A stretch of 64,000 nt of DNA from Ophiocordyceps camponoti-saundersi (nom. inval.) (lineage: Eukaryota; Ascomycota; Sordariomycetes; Hypocreales; Ophiocordycipitaceae), in contig PDHQ01000045.1 in the NCBI GenBank assembly GCA_003339415.1, positions 46,895 to 110,894 of the forward strand. The letters run 5' to 3'. Shown here piece after piece: positions 22,301-35,102 of the stretch; the stretch's first letter is position 1, and the number at the start of each line of letters is the position of its first letter. Position numbers and translations under genes: made by a program. The notes beneath the pieces were generated by a model. It saw nothing but the letters and a program-made list of their open reading frames with translations. It ran no database searches and had not been told where the DNA came from.

Positions 22301-25300
22301 AAATCTTGAAGCTTATGGATCATCACACTGAAAGGCGTGGCCGGCGATTCTGCCGTCGTGGTCTTTGGCCTGGATTTGAGGGCACGCCCCATGAAGATCT
22401 CGAGGAAAGTCGACTGCGCCTCGCGCGCCAACTCCTCATCCGGATTACTGAAGACATCGAGCAGAGTGCGCACAAGGCCGGATGCGAGGAGCTCGGCGCT
22501 GGTTACGCTCTCTAGCACGTCCGTATCGAAGTAAGAGGCCAGCTGGAGAAACAGCTCCTTGCCCTTCCGAGGCGCCAGGTTGGCCGCAGTCCGCTTCAGG
22601 TAAAAGGAGTCGAGCTCGCCCGCCAAGTCGGACAGTGCGTTGAGAATGGCAGCAGCCTCGGCCTTCATGGCCTGACCGTGTCCTCCACTCTCGTGATTCT
22701 CCAGAAACCTCCTGGCCACGTCACGAATGCGAGACTTCATGGACCTGACATCAGACACATATCGATGAGGAGGCATATCCAGGGACATAGTAGATCCCCG
22801 AGAACTAGCAGGGGACATGTCGCCCGGAATCGGCTCATGTTCGTTGTCCCCATTCTCCTCATCTTCTTCCTCGTCGTCTTCCTCGTCATCAGCCGACGTG
22901 TCTTGAGCCTCGCCTTCGTCATTATCGGCATTTTCGTTGCCGTCGTCCTCGTCAGAGTCACATCCAGATGCATCGCCTCCACCGCTGCCGCTGCCGTCGG
23001 CGGCGGCGGAGGTTCCGCCCGCCTTATCAACCTTGTCGTTATGGATCACCGGTTCCTGTGCCGGGTCGGAAGGCTCTTCTTCGGTTGCCAACTTGTTGAT
23101 CTCGTAGATGACGCCTTCGCGATACAGCTGATATCGGTAGATATTGTCCAGACGGCTCGAGAGAAGCTCGGTGGCCTGAAGACCCAGCATCACCAGCGAC
23201 GGATGATCCCTCTGCGAAAGGATCGACGCCAAGAATGACGCGTACGGAACCGGAGTCAGGGCCTCGGAAAGAATGACCTCATCCAGGTTAGACAGCATTT
23301 TCAGCTGCGCCGTAAGCACCTTCTGGCGAACGCTTAGGTTGACCGTGCTCGAGAAGGCATCGGTGAGGGTGGGGAAGATGATCAAGGCAAACCGGCGGAC
23401 TTGCTCTTTACAGTCCTGCAAGAGCTCGAGCCGCTTGTCGTTGGGGGTCCGCCGACTCCGGCCATCCACCGAAGAGGGAGTGATCGGCTCTGTAGAAGAT
23501 GGCAGCTCGACAAAGTCGCCAAAGGAGGGATCTGCATTACGAGGAAGACTCGGCAGTAGCTCGCAGATAACGTTGAGTGTCTCCACGATCTGGTCTCGGG
23601 GACGGTGGATAAGCGCCTGCATGACAACGACGCTGTCCAGCTTCGAGGCCACGTCATCGGTGCCGCTTGGCGGAGAGACTCCGGTCAGAATATGATAGAG
23701 CGTCTCGACAATGTTAAGCTTGAAGAGCTCCGCCGAGAGTCGCGGGCTGGCACGGGCCGTAAAGGCTAGGACGCGAAGAAATTGAGTGTGGATATTCGAT
23801 CCAATGAGGTTGGTGGTGCCAGGAACAAGAAGCCTTAACACCACACGAAGGAGATCGACGCTAACGAGTTCCTCTAGCTTGCCAGATTGGTACTTGAAGC
23901 TCTCGACGATGCCGGAAACACAGAGCGAGGCTTGCTCGACAACGCGCTGGTCGCTGCTCCCGAGTACGTTGAGCAAGATGGGCATAACCTCCTTTACGAC
24001 GGGAAAGGAGTCGTCTGGAATGTTGCGGCAGCAATTGGCGGCTGTCGTAACGGCAGTCCGTTGCGTGCTGGTAGCAAAGAAGTCGAGATAGGAGAGGCAA
24101 GCCGTAAGCCCACCCTCGCGGACAATACTCGACGGATACTCGGCGGAAATCTTCTCCAGCGTGCTGAGTGCTTGCTCCGCCAAGTCGATGAAGGAAATCT
24201 CTAGCAGCTTCTGGCAGAGAACAGGTACGGCGTTTCCATAGACAACGTTGGCGACGCTTGCGGGCAGGGCTTCCATCAAGTTTGCCAAGCAACGGCAGGC
24301 CAGGAGCATGACCTCAGGACTCTCTTCCTTATTCATGAGAAGCACCAGTTCCTTGACGAAGGCATCGGGAGAGAAGTGTCCGGATAAATTGTCTTCGTTG
24401 GACACCAAGAGAATCTCTGAGAGTTCCTGCAGTGCGATGACCTGGAGCGACAGGTCGTCTTGCCGCAAGTTGTTAAGCAGCTCGCGAAGCCGACCAGACA
24501 GTCCCGACATCATGCCGGTGAGAGCTCGCAGGGTATTAGACAGACCTGAGCCTGGGCCACCAAATCCGCCGAAGGGATCGTCGTCATCGTTGCCTTCATA
24601 GCGGCCATGCTCTTCGCCACCCTCGTCGTCCTCATCACGATCATCACTATCTTCCTCTTCAGCAGGAGGGAGAGGCGGAGGTGGACCCGGATCGTTGTTC
24701 TCCTCCGTTCCACTCATGGTCGTATCAGGGTCGTCCGCATTGTTCGCACTGCGTCGAGGCCGCCGCGAGGCGAGACCGGGTCCCGAGTTAGAGCTGGATC
24801 CTGCTATGACATCAGCCGAAGTTTCATTGAAAACCCAAAGGGACTCCAACGGTGGTAGAGGTGGAGGTGATGGCCGGTTGCGAATGGAGATGATGGCCCA
24901 CTAACCTGTTCCTGCAGCAGTCGACTTCTTGCTCCGACTCGACTTTCTCGACACCTCGGCACTGTTTTCGGGGGCACCTGGAGGTCCAGGCGGACCGCTG
25001 TGGTGACGACGTCAGTGATCTGCTGTCAAAAAGTCCGCCCTCATCGAAACACTCAAAGAGGGGCCAGCGGGGAATCTGCCTGGAATAAGTCGTTGCTACG
25101 TACTCTTGGCTGTCCATGTCGACGGGAGCCTTTCCCTTTCTCCGCGGTCGGGACGCAAGCGACGTGGTCAGGCCCGTTGACGTCTGGGCAGCAGGATCCG
25201 GTACCTTTTGCCTCTTGGAACGTCGGGCAGAATTGCTGATGTGTGACGTAGTCTGTGGGCTGCTTTCGTTGGACGAAACCTTTCGTTTTCGACCCGGTTG

Positions 25301-25414
25301 CTGGGAAGTTGCAATCGGGCTCGGAGCTGAGGCAGACGCAGACAGAGAGTCTGAATGATGAGCAGCTTGGCTCGCTGCTTGGCGGGCTGAGGACCTGGTT
25401 ATTCTGGGAGACAT
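19386..25414 (-). CDS. UFD4: HECT-type E3 ubiquitin ligase UFD4/TRIP12 family
   Basis: Five exons: 25104-25414, 24906-24997, 19848-24800, 19642-19791, 19386-19582; 1900 aa. UFD4 ubiquitinates ubiquitin-fusion and Arg/N-degron substrates for the proteasome. The N-terminus ([18 protein letters not shown], basic RRSKRQK patches) is disordered. Armadillo-like repeats follow ([49 protein letters not shown] and so on, ~270-700), then acidic linkers with a proline run, then the HECT domain (~1500-1900) with [24 protein letters not shown]. Catalytic Cys is ~1867 in [16 protein letters not shown], followed by the usual end QGAFHLS. Introns 1 and 2 join [19 protein letters not shown] and [13 protein letters not shown]; the last two lie inside the HECT domain and both restore family sequence. 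Confidence 0.93.
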
Positions 25415-27102
25415 GAGTGACCCGAAATGTGGCAACGTGCTACAATAACCATGGGTGCAGTGACAGAAGAAGATGAAGAAGAAGCGGCGAAAAGAAGGGG
25501 AGTAAAGAAGCGAGACCCGGCACAAGCAAGCCGAAGCTGCAGCTGGGTGCCAGGCAAGGAAAAAACGGGAAGGGCTGGTTTCGCTGGGATAGGCGATTTG
25601 CGGCCCTGTCACGACAGGCGATGTTTCAACCTGAGCGGCGACGAAATTTGCAAGACGACAAAGGAAGCGGGAGACGAAAGTAAAGACCAGATGAAGGAGT
25701 GGAAGAGGAGGGGAGAGGTGCGGAAGGGAAGAAATGGCGGGAGAAAGGAGGGCGAAGGAAAAAATCGAGAGAGTATGGAGGGGTGCAGATATGTATGGCT
25801 GAGGAAGGAGATGCACGGAGGAGATAAGACAAGCTGGCCGGTGCCAGGTGCTGCAGGCAGTGCGCACAGTGGAGCTGGGTTGGGGAAATCGGGGGCCACT
25901 TAGCCCACGCTGCAGGCTTGCCAACCGGCACTGGGCAGGTGAACGGGAGCGCTTAGGGGTAGAGAGGGCTGACGAGCCGCAAAATGATAGTGATGATGAT
26001 AATGATGATGGTTATGATGATGATGGTGGTGGTGCAGGGGAGGGGGGGAGCAAAGCGTAGGGCAGAGAAAAACTGGTAACAGACTCGACCAGGAAAACGG
26101 ACTCGACAAGGACGAGGGCAAAACGGAAACCTGAGCAGCGTACCTTTGATTAGAGGCAGCGGAGGCTGTCGATGGTGACGAGGCAAGTCGCTCTTGGTTC
26201 TCGCCAGCCGTTGTTCGTTCTGCCATGCCCTAGACTACGCCATCAGGAGTGCAAGCGAGGGGCGCGGCGTCGGCGTCGGCGTCGGAGAAGCAAATTCGGG
26301 CGCGTCGATTCGGGGTAGAAGGGTCAGGCTTGGAACGGGGCGGAGGAGAGGACGGAGATCGGAGATGACTCGAATGGGAGGAACGATAGAGGGAGTCGAC
26401 CGATGGCACAAGCCAGCGAACAAGCTGCGACTCAGAGGCGGGCTGGAAAAGGCAGGAGAGAGGTGGAGGATTGGGAGACGCGAAGGGACAAGAGAAAGGG
26501 AGAGGAGACAGAGAATATAGAGAAAAATATATGTAGAGGTAGATGGAGAGAGAGAAGAGGGGACGGAGGAGGATGAGGCGAAGAAGAGTGCCCGCTCAGG
26601 TAGCAGGTCGTGGTACGCTCTGTCTGCCGCAAAGGCTCGTCTCTCGTCTTTCTACTGACTGACGAAGAAATCGAGGTGCGCTTCGACAGTCGTCACAATG
26701 GTGGACCGCGCTGTTCCGGCGTTGGCAAGGAGCCTTTTGGGGATGAACGGGGCGAGGCGGAGGTTGGGAGAGGAGGCCGGGGCCAAGGCAAGTACGGTTA
26801 GAACTCGGCGGAGACGCTGTCTGGGCGAGGCACCTGGCTGGTATCTGCAGTGCAGAATGTCGCAAGTACGGGTACCTTGGATTGCACTTCCTTTGCCCGG
26901 ACAAGCTTGTACCTTGCAATAGCACATGACGGAAAGTGATAGCCGCGAGGTCTCGCTGCTGTCTGGCTGGTGGGACACACAACTCCTAGACTCTGGTGCT
27001 ACCAAGTACCAACGGACGTATCCGTCCGTACTGCTGTACCGCTGTACGGATTACTGGGCCGCATTTATTACTGGCCTGACTCGATCCTCCTCTCGTCTAC
27101 CT
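25415..27102. other. Long intergenic region with GAT microsatellite
   Basis: 1.7 kb between the UFD4 start and the BCKDH E1-alpha stop. The strand that reads into UFD4 is strongly pyrimidine-rich from ~25430 to 25900, as in many fungal promoters and leaders. A (GAT)n run lies at about 25985-26030. I see no supported gene; short frames here have neither recognisable residues nor good starts. Confidence 0.5.
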
Positions 27103-28492
27103 CTACAGCTTCAGGCTCTCCTTGCCGCCCTCGAATTCGGCCACGTCGTACTCGTCCGGATACTCGTCTAGCATCCCCCGCAAGCGCGCCATCTGCTGCC
27201 GCAGATCGTCATTCATCTCCTCGTACACGTCCTCGAACATGGTCCGCAGCGCCGGCTTCATCTCCTTCTCCGCCTCGGCGAAGCCCTGCAGCATCTCGCG
27301 CCGCAATCCATCCCTGGCCTCCTTCTCCTTACCCTCGTCCCAGCAGCCGCGAGCCTCCATCCACTTTCTCAACCGCGTGATGGGGTTGTCGCGCCGCTTC
27401 CAGTCCTCGACCTCGACACGTGCGCGGTAGGCAAACGAGTCGTCCGACGTGCTGTGGTGCGAGACGCGGTACGTCATGCACTCGATCAGTATGGGCTTGC
27501 CACCGTCATGCAAAGCCATCTCGCGGGCCCGCTTGACGGCCTCGCGCACCGCCCACACGTCGTTGCCGTCTACACGGATCGTGTCGATACCGTAGCCGAT
27601 GCCGCGGCTGGCGATACCGTCACCTCGGTACTGCTCCAGCGTCGGCGTCGATATGGCATAGCCGTTATTGCGACAGATAAAGAGCACGGGGCACGATCGC
27701 GTGGCCGCCATGTTCATGGCCGCGTGAAAGTCGCCCTCACTGGCCGCACCCTCGCCAAAGAAGCACACGGCCACTCGTGGCTTCGCGTTGGCGTCCTGCA
27801 TCCTCTGCATCCTCAGAGCGTATCCCGCTCCCGACGCCTGGGGCATCTGAGTCGCCAGAGGGGACGAGACCGTGTACTGTATGCCGTCAGCCATCCGCCG
27901 CGGCCCCATCCTCTGGCCATCTCACAATGTTCAGCCGCCCGGCGCCGTAGTGGATCGGCATATTGCGTCCCTTGCCGGTGTCGTTTCTGTTGGCAAAGAG
28001 CTGCGACATGAACTCCTTGGTGGTGAAGCCACGTTCCTTGAAGAAGCCCTGCTCGCGATACTGGCAGAAGACCGGGTCTTCCGGGTCCAGCACGCTCGAA
28101 CTGCCCACGCTGACGGCCTCCTCGCCCGCGCTGACCATGTAGAAGCTCAGGCGTCCCTGCCGCTGGGCGTCAAACATGATGAGATCCATGATTGATATGT
28201 ACAGCATGTCTTTGTATAGCTTGACGATCTGCTCGTCGGGGATGTCGGGCTCGAAGGCCTGATCGACGACGACGCCATGTTGGTCCACCACTCGATACGT
28301 CGGCAGCGCTGCGTAGGACTCGGGCTTCTCGAACTTGAGCGAGGACGCGAAGGCGCTCTTGAGTGCCCCCGGGAAGGACACAAAATCCGAATTGGGCCTC
28401 TGGGAGACACTGCTGCTGAGGCGCCGCTGTCGGAGCAGAGGCGCAAAAGCGATCCTTTGCAAGGGAAAACTTGGCAGAAGACGTGACTTCAT
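27103..28492 (-). CDS. Branched-chain 2-oxoacid dehydrogenase E1 alpha subunit, mitochondrial
   Basis: Two exons, 27926-28492 and 27103-27876; 446 aa. With E1 beta it decarboxylates the 2-oxoacids of Leu, Ile and Val using thiamine diphosphate. The start at 28492 gives a presequence MKSRLLPSFPLQRIAFAPLL with RRLSSS, ideal for mitochondrial import; an in-frame ATG at 28567 would add 25 residues. Family blocks: YRVVDQHGVV, MVSAGEEAVSVGS, FCQYREQG, GKGRNMPIHYG, then across the 49-nt intron YTVSSPLATQMPQASGAGYAL, the ThDP motif GEGAASEGDFHAAMNMA, and the phosphorylation loop YRVSHHSTSDDSFAYR. That loop with STSDDS separates it from the pyruvate dehydrogenase E1 alpha chain. Confidence 0.93.
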
Positions 28493-29051
28493 CTCTCTCA
28501 GATGAAGCTTCGAAGAGCCTTCTGAGAGGAGGGATGATGGCCTTGGTAGAGCGAGGCTGACAGGCAACTCTGAATATAGGACTCAGGTAAGGGAGTGCGA
28601 CATCTGAGCGTTAGATGTCACCGGTAATCTGCTGAGCCGACAATACCCGAAAGTTTGCGAGTGCTTATGTACGTACCTTTTATTGCAGACTGGCACGGAC
28701 AGCAACAGCCAGGGCATCGCTGTAGCCTGTACGGATAGCAGTAGCTTGATAGCAACAGATGGTAATTGCGTGAAGCCGGTCAATAAAAGGCATCATGATA
28801 TTACTCTGCCAAATCTGTGAGACAATGGCTCGAAATCGAGGAGTTAGGTCGCCATCTCCATCTTGGTTGGCTGCTGGCCGCCGTGCTGTGCAAATGTCTG
28901 TCAGAGAAAATCGTCGCCGTTTGCACATGCGAAGGAAAATGCTCTTTTAACAGTTTTTTTTTCCACATTCTCCTTCTCTTAGGTCCTTCTTTTCTCACTT
29001 GAAAAAACACCGTCCATCACCATCAAAAATCACCATCAAAAAACCACCATC

Positions 29052-29094
<43 letters not shown>

Positions 29095-29316
29095 CAAAGT
29101 AACCACCTTACGACCCGGCATTATTCATCCAGGGCGGCGTCAAAGGAGAGCGAATAAGGGAGCGAATAAGACCCTCCACAAAGTCAAAAGTCAACTCTAT
29201 TAATAAATGTCGGCCCCGCTCAAGGCGAGACACGGACTAATCATGTGCCCGTCTTAGGCTATCTAGGTACATAGTACCCACCTCCTACGGATCGCAGCAG
29301 CCTCGCATTCATCGTC
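28493..29316. repeat. Intergenic region with (CA)n microsatellite
   Basis: About 820 bp upstream of BCKDH E1-alpha. A (CA)n run of ~18 units lies at 29055-29091, just after three imperfect copies of the word ACCATCAAAA. No gene seen. Confidence 0.7.
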
Positions 29317-29523
29317 ATGATGGCCTCTGAGGTCACCGGTCTCGCTCTCCTCATCGTCTTCGTCTTCATCGGCATAGCTTTCCTCAGCTGGCTTGGCAAG
29401 AAAAACGTAAATAGCCTCACAAAGTATCTCTTCGAGAATAGACAGCGCCGCCGAGCGCGGGCTGATCCTGATGCTGCGGACGAAGCTGGCGGTACGGCTG
29501 TAGCCACGGATGGAAGAACTTGA
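29317..29523 (+). CDS. Possible small single-pass membrane protein (68 aa)
   Basis: ATG at 29317 (a second ATG follows at once), stop at 29521-29523. Residues ~7-28 are one hydrophobic helix (VTGLALLIVFVFIGIAFLSWLG), followed by KKNVNSLTKYLFENRQRRRAR, then a short Ala/Asp/Gly tail. This order, an N-terminal anchor with basic residues on the far side, is what small organelle or ER proteins show. The evidence is only composition and length; the opposite strand is also open here (29263-29544) but lacks a coherent pattern. No family recognised. Confidence 0.4.
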   Translation: MMASEVTGLALLIVFVFIGIAFLSWLGKKNVNSLTKYLFENRQRRRARADPDAADEAGGTAVATDGRT

Positions 29524-30993
<1,470 letters not shown>

Positions 30994-31480
30994 CCTGCCG
31001 CTGCACGTATCCCCGTATCATGACTTCATTACGAATCCAACGTACGAATACAGAGAGACTGCTCAGGGTTACGCTGCCGGCGTTACCTCCCATTCTCTCT
31101 CTTTCTCTCTCTCATCTCCTCTCTTCTTCCCCCCTCCTGCCCCCCTACCCCCTACCCCCTAACCCCCCTCTCTCTTCCTTTCCATCCCCTTTTCTCTCTC
31201 CCCTCTCCCCTCTCCACACCTTCTCCCGCCCCATTTTTCTCCTTCCCTGGCGAACAGTAGTACACACGAATCAAAAGTTGAGGCCGAATGGCGACGCCCG
31301 AGCTTGGGTGGCCTCCGATCTCATTAAGTACACGTACACAGAAACGCAGCTGCACCCGATCCCCAGGCCTCGTCTCTTTCCCCTCCCCTCCAACCTTGCT
31401 CCAGAGCTAGAATCAATGCGACGAGAAATTGCAGTAGAATGTTTCAGTGTTTGACTTGGTCGATGGATGCTACCATTGAC
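30994..31480. other. Convergent 3' region, CT-rich
   Basis: About 490 bp between the stops of COQ5 and the DUF2433 gene, with a long C/T-only stretch at roughly 31088-31250. No gene seen. Confidence 0.5.
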
Positions 31481-33741
31481 TCATTCGGCGGCGGGCGTAG
31501 CAGGTGTTGCTGGGGAAGACGTGCCGGCATCGGCCTTCATAACGCCGCGGCCTCGACCGCTGCGGGACCTGTCACCTCCTCGACCGCCACGGCCTCCACG
31601 GCCTCCACGGCGATTGCTTTCCGAGTCGCTTGTGCCCCCGGCGCTCCGGTAGCCGCTGGCAGAAGCTCCACCACGGTTGTTGCCCCCCCAGGTACCAGCA
31701 CCACCACGGTTGCTGAATGGCTTGCTCTCTCTGGGCTGGAATGGCTTAACCAAAGGCTTGCTTCGATCCTCTTGAGCCCGGGTCTTGACATCTTCAGGCA
31801 GCCGGGCCAAGGCTGCGTCTCGTTCTTCGGTCGTCTTGAAGTGCACGACTCTGTTGGCCACTCCCCACTTGTCAATCTTGACAATCTTGTTCTTGTCTTC
31901 TTCTTCAAACATATCGCGGCATTGGTCTTCACTAGCGACATTCATAACGAAAAGGCCGATGACTTCAGAAGAAGATTTGGGCACGGGCGAAGCGCTAAGG
32001 TCGGGACCGTGAGCAGAGCCATTGGCCGCTGCTGGAGTCTTCTCAACGTCTTTGCCACTGGCGTTATCCGCAGGCTTGGGGGTAGCCGGCTTGGTTCCGC
32101 CAGCCGACCGCGTGGCGGCGGCCGTTTTTGGTGGCTGAGACGCAGGCGGCTGTCGGTTGACTTGGGGAGGAGCCGTGGGCTGCGTCACGGGTGGTGCAGG
32201 CGATGACTGGCTGCCAACGTCTGCCGGCGGCGGAGCCGATGTCGCGCCAGGTTGTTGCTTGGCTCCTCGGTGAGAGAAGTTGAAGCCCTGGGCACGCATC
32301 TCCGTCCCGATGCGGCCATCCTGGATCTCCAGCACCAGATAGCCAAATGCAGCGTCGGCGAGGTTGAAATTCCACATGTTCTTGAAGGCACTTTCGTCCA
32401 CCTGGCCGAGCGCGGCTTGGCCGGCCACCGGTCCGCCGAACGGGTTTCCGCCGGCTGCAGTAGTAGGCATCTTCTCGACGATCTGGAGTGCGTTCTTGAG
32501 GAGGTTCTGCTGCGCCTCGTTGGACTGAATGGCAGGCTCGACCTCACCCTTGACCGTTTCCCATACGTCGTTGAAGGAGGCTTTGGACGCAGCAAGCTTT
32601 CCGCGATAATGATCCAATGTTGGGTTGACGCTAAACTCGTTGTACGAGCTACCGTATCTGAAGTGAAGACCAGCCGAGATTGAGAAGTCAGCCTTGAGCG
32701 TAACGGAGAGCTGGTTCAAGATGCCTTCGCGAGCAGGCGACGCGTGCGTAATGAAAATGCGCGTCTCCGTGGGATCGTAGACTCGATGAGCCGTGTCGAC
32801 GAGCTCTCCCATTTGCAGCAAAGTAGTCCACATGGTTCCCTGCCCTCCAGCAATCGTGGTACGACCCTCGCCGTTGTCGAAAAGCTTGTGCATCACCACG
32901 GCACCGCCGAGCCCGAGGAGCCTGAGCTTCACACCGCCGACTTCGAGGAGCATGGAGCGAGCCTCGTCAATGATGTGCAGGTTTGGTACCTTGTACTCGG
33001 AAGACCTGAACTTCTCCAGCACGCGGACATCCTCGCACGCACCCCAAACCGTATATACAGGCACATCGAGCTTCAGCTCTCCACTGAGCAGAAGCGGCAG
33101 CTCCGACAGAGGAAGCTCCGCAGGCGGGAATCGGCTTTTGACCGGGCCGTTGCCTCCTTGTTGAATGGCCTTCTTGACGGGTTCGGAAATGAGAGGCGAG
33201 TATTGAGCTACGTGCTTTAGTGTCTTCTCAACGATTCGATCCAACGAAGTATCATCGTAGAAACCGAAGTCGCCAGTGTGAATGATATGGTCGGCGCGGG
33301 CCTGCTTGGCAAGTTCATTAAGCGATCTCAAATTTCCTATTGCCAACATTAGTCTGGCGTCTCAGCCCCCAAGACAAGTTCACTGACCTCGGACGTCTGC
33401 AATACAGAGGGTTCGGATGGGGCCTGTCTGGATGACACGGCCTTGGTTCGGTAGGAGCGGCGCCGCCCCAGGCTGGGCGAGACCCGTGGCACCGTTTTGA
33501 AGATAGGCCGGATTATTGTACGGTCGCGGCTATCGAAAGTCAGCGTCCTGATGTATTAATAACAGCGATGAGGACATGAAAGGGGGAAAGTGCTATGCAA
33601 ACACCACGATGCTTGGGCTGCGAAGGAAGATATCACGAGATAGAATCTCTGATCCCCTGACTCAAGATGTCGCAGTCTCGCAAGGGAGATCCAAAGGTGA
33701 AATCGGACAGGAGCTGAAGGGAATGAACTCACTGCAGCCAT
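31481..33741 (-). CDS. DUF2433 family protein: degenerate phosphoesterase-like domain plus RGG tail
   Basis: Three exons: 33733-33741, 33388-33529, 31481-33336; 668 aa. Exon 1 is only ATG-GCT-GCA; its donor GTGAGT and the in-phase acceptor at 33530 make MAA-PRPYNNPAY. The N-terminal half (~40-320) reads like a metallophosphoesterase fold: CIADVRGNLRSLNELA, HIIHTGDFGFYDD, VYTVWGACEDV, LRLLGLGGAVV, IFITHASPAREG. The metal ligand His of D-x-H is Arg (ADVRG). A Pro/Ala linker follows, then an RRM-like strand pattern (VIGLFVMNVASEDQCRDMF, ANRVVHFKTTEERDAALARL) and an RGG/SRSGRGRG tail. I assign it to the fungal DUF2433 group from memory; an RNA-linked role is inferred from the tail. Confidence 0.8.
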
Positions 33742-35102
33742 TCTATCGGCGGATGGGACACGCTCAGGACCTCAGGGTGAAGCACTCGTCACTGGGCAGC
33801 GCGCAGGCGGTCGCGGAGATCGTAAGAGACGTTAAGATGGCCCAAGAGATACGCAGCGAGTATCAGATAGATAAGGGCGGCGAAGTGTGAAGAAAGCGCG
33901 ACGGCGACGACGTCGGATTTCGCAACTCGCAAACAGGGGAAAAAAAGAGGCTGCCAGGCTGTCTCTGGAGATAAATTTTAGGGAACATGGCACAGGCCGC
34001 TCTGGTGGAGAGACAGAGTGAGAGGGCAGAGCAAGTACCGCTAGAGGACCTCGTGCAGCCTCGGGTATCTTACGGCGGGCTGTGAGCGATGAGGTACTTT
34101 ACATTCAAGGGTGTGGGCTGCAGTGACATAGGCGCTACCTAATGCCTGTTAAGGCACGGCACCTCTGCTTTTCCGTTTCCCAAGCTCAGGCTCCAGCACC
34201 TGTCGGCAGCGCGGTGCGACGTGCCGAAGTGCTGCCGCTACTCGGTGGCTTACCTAATGATGCATTACCTGGTCTGTGCAGCTGCAGCCTGCTGGAGATG
34301 CCACCGAGTCACGAAATTTGGTGAGCTGACGGGCTGTTACCCAATCCATGCTCTCTCCGTGATACGACTTGTACGCTTGGCTTGACGGGAAAAGAAGCTG
34401 GTTAAAGCCCCTGAGTGATGTGTCTAAACATGTGTGTACATATGTACGGATTATGTAGGCATATCTAGACATGCATACTGTATGTATGTACATTTACACT
34501 CACTGTTTATGCTGGTATGTTTACCATGTGGTTTTGTTAGGCATGCATTTAGGTAGGTAGACGATTGAGTTGACGAGCCCACAGCTGGCGCGTCGACGCC
34601 CACGCAGTCACCTGATCTTATTCCAGCCAAGGGCCCGGAGCGGCGAATAAGCCTGTCCACGTGACGCCGCAACCGAGGCAGATCCATTCCATCACCCGTC
34701 CTCCATGACTATTACTAATTACGTCCACCGTCGGGGGGTCCTGACCTGGGGACTTCACTCTCTCTCTGATCACCTCCGTCCGGCAAAGACGCTGAGCAGA
34801 ACCACGCTCGTCCACCCTCCTCGCGACACGTGAAAGACGCCACCGCCGTCCCGTGAGAAGCGTGACCGTACTTTTGCCGATAGCGGCCCCAGTCCCCACG
34901 CTTGGCCCTGATGCGACGATAAACCCCCCCTTCCTGGCCTACGACAGCCTGACGCAGGACGTGAACGTCCAACGCGGCACCCAGACGTCCATGATAGCGC
35001 TGCAAGCCTACTATCATCGGGTCGGCTGCCCGATACGAGTCTTCCGTGCTGTTGGCATTGTTGGTGTCTCGGCCTCTGCTGCGCCTGTACTCTCTGCCCT
35101 CG
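33742..35102. other. Divergent intergenic region
   Basis: About 1.4 kb between the DUF2433 and ZDS1 starts, with TATGTATGTAC-type and TAGGTAGG words near 34430-34560. No gene supported. Confidence 0.5.

Noticed and set aside
26596..27005. Overlapping frames of 60-128 codons in the UFD4 upstream region
   Set aside because: Several strands and frames are equally open, none with a recognisable motif; no reason to prefer one.
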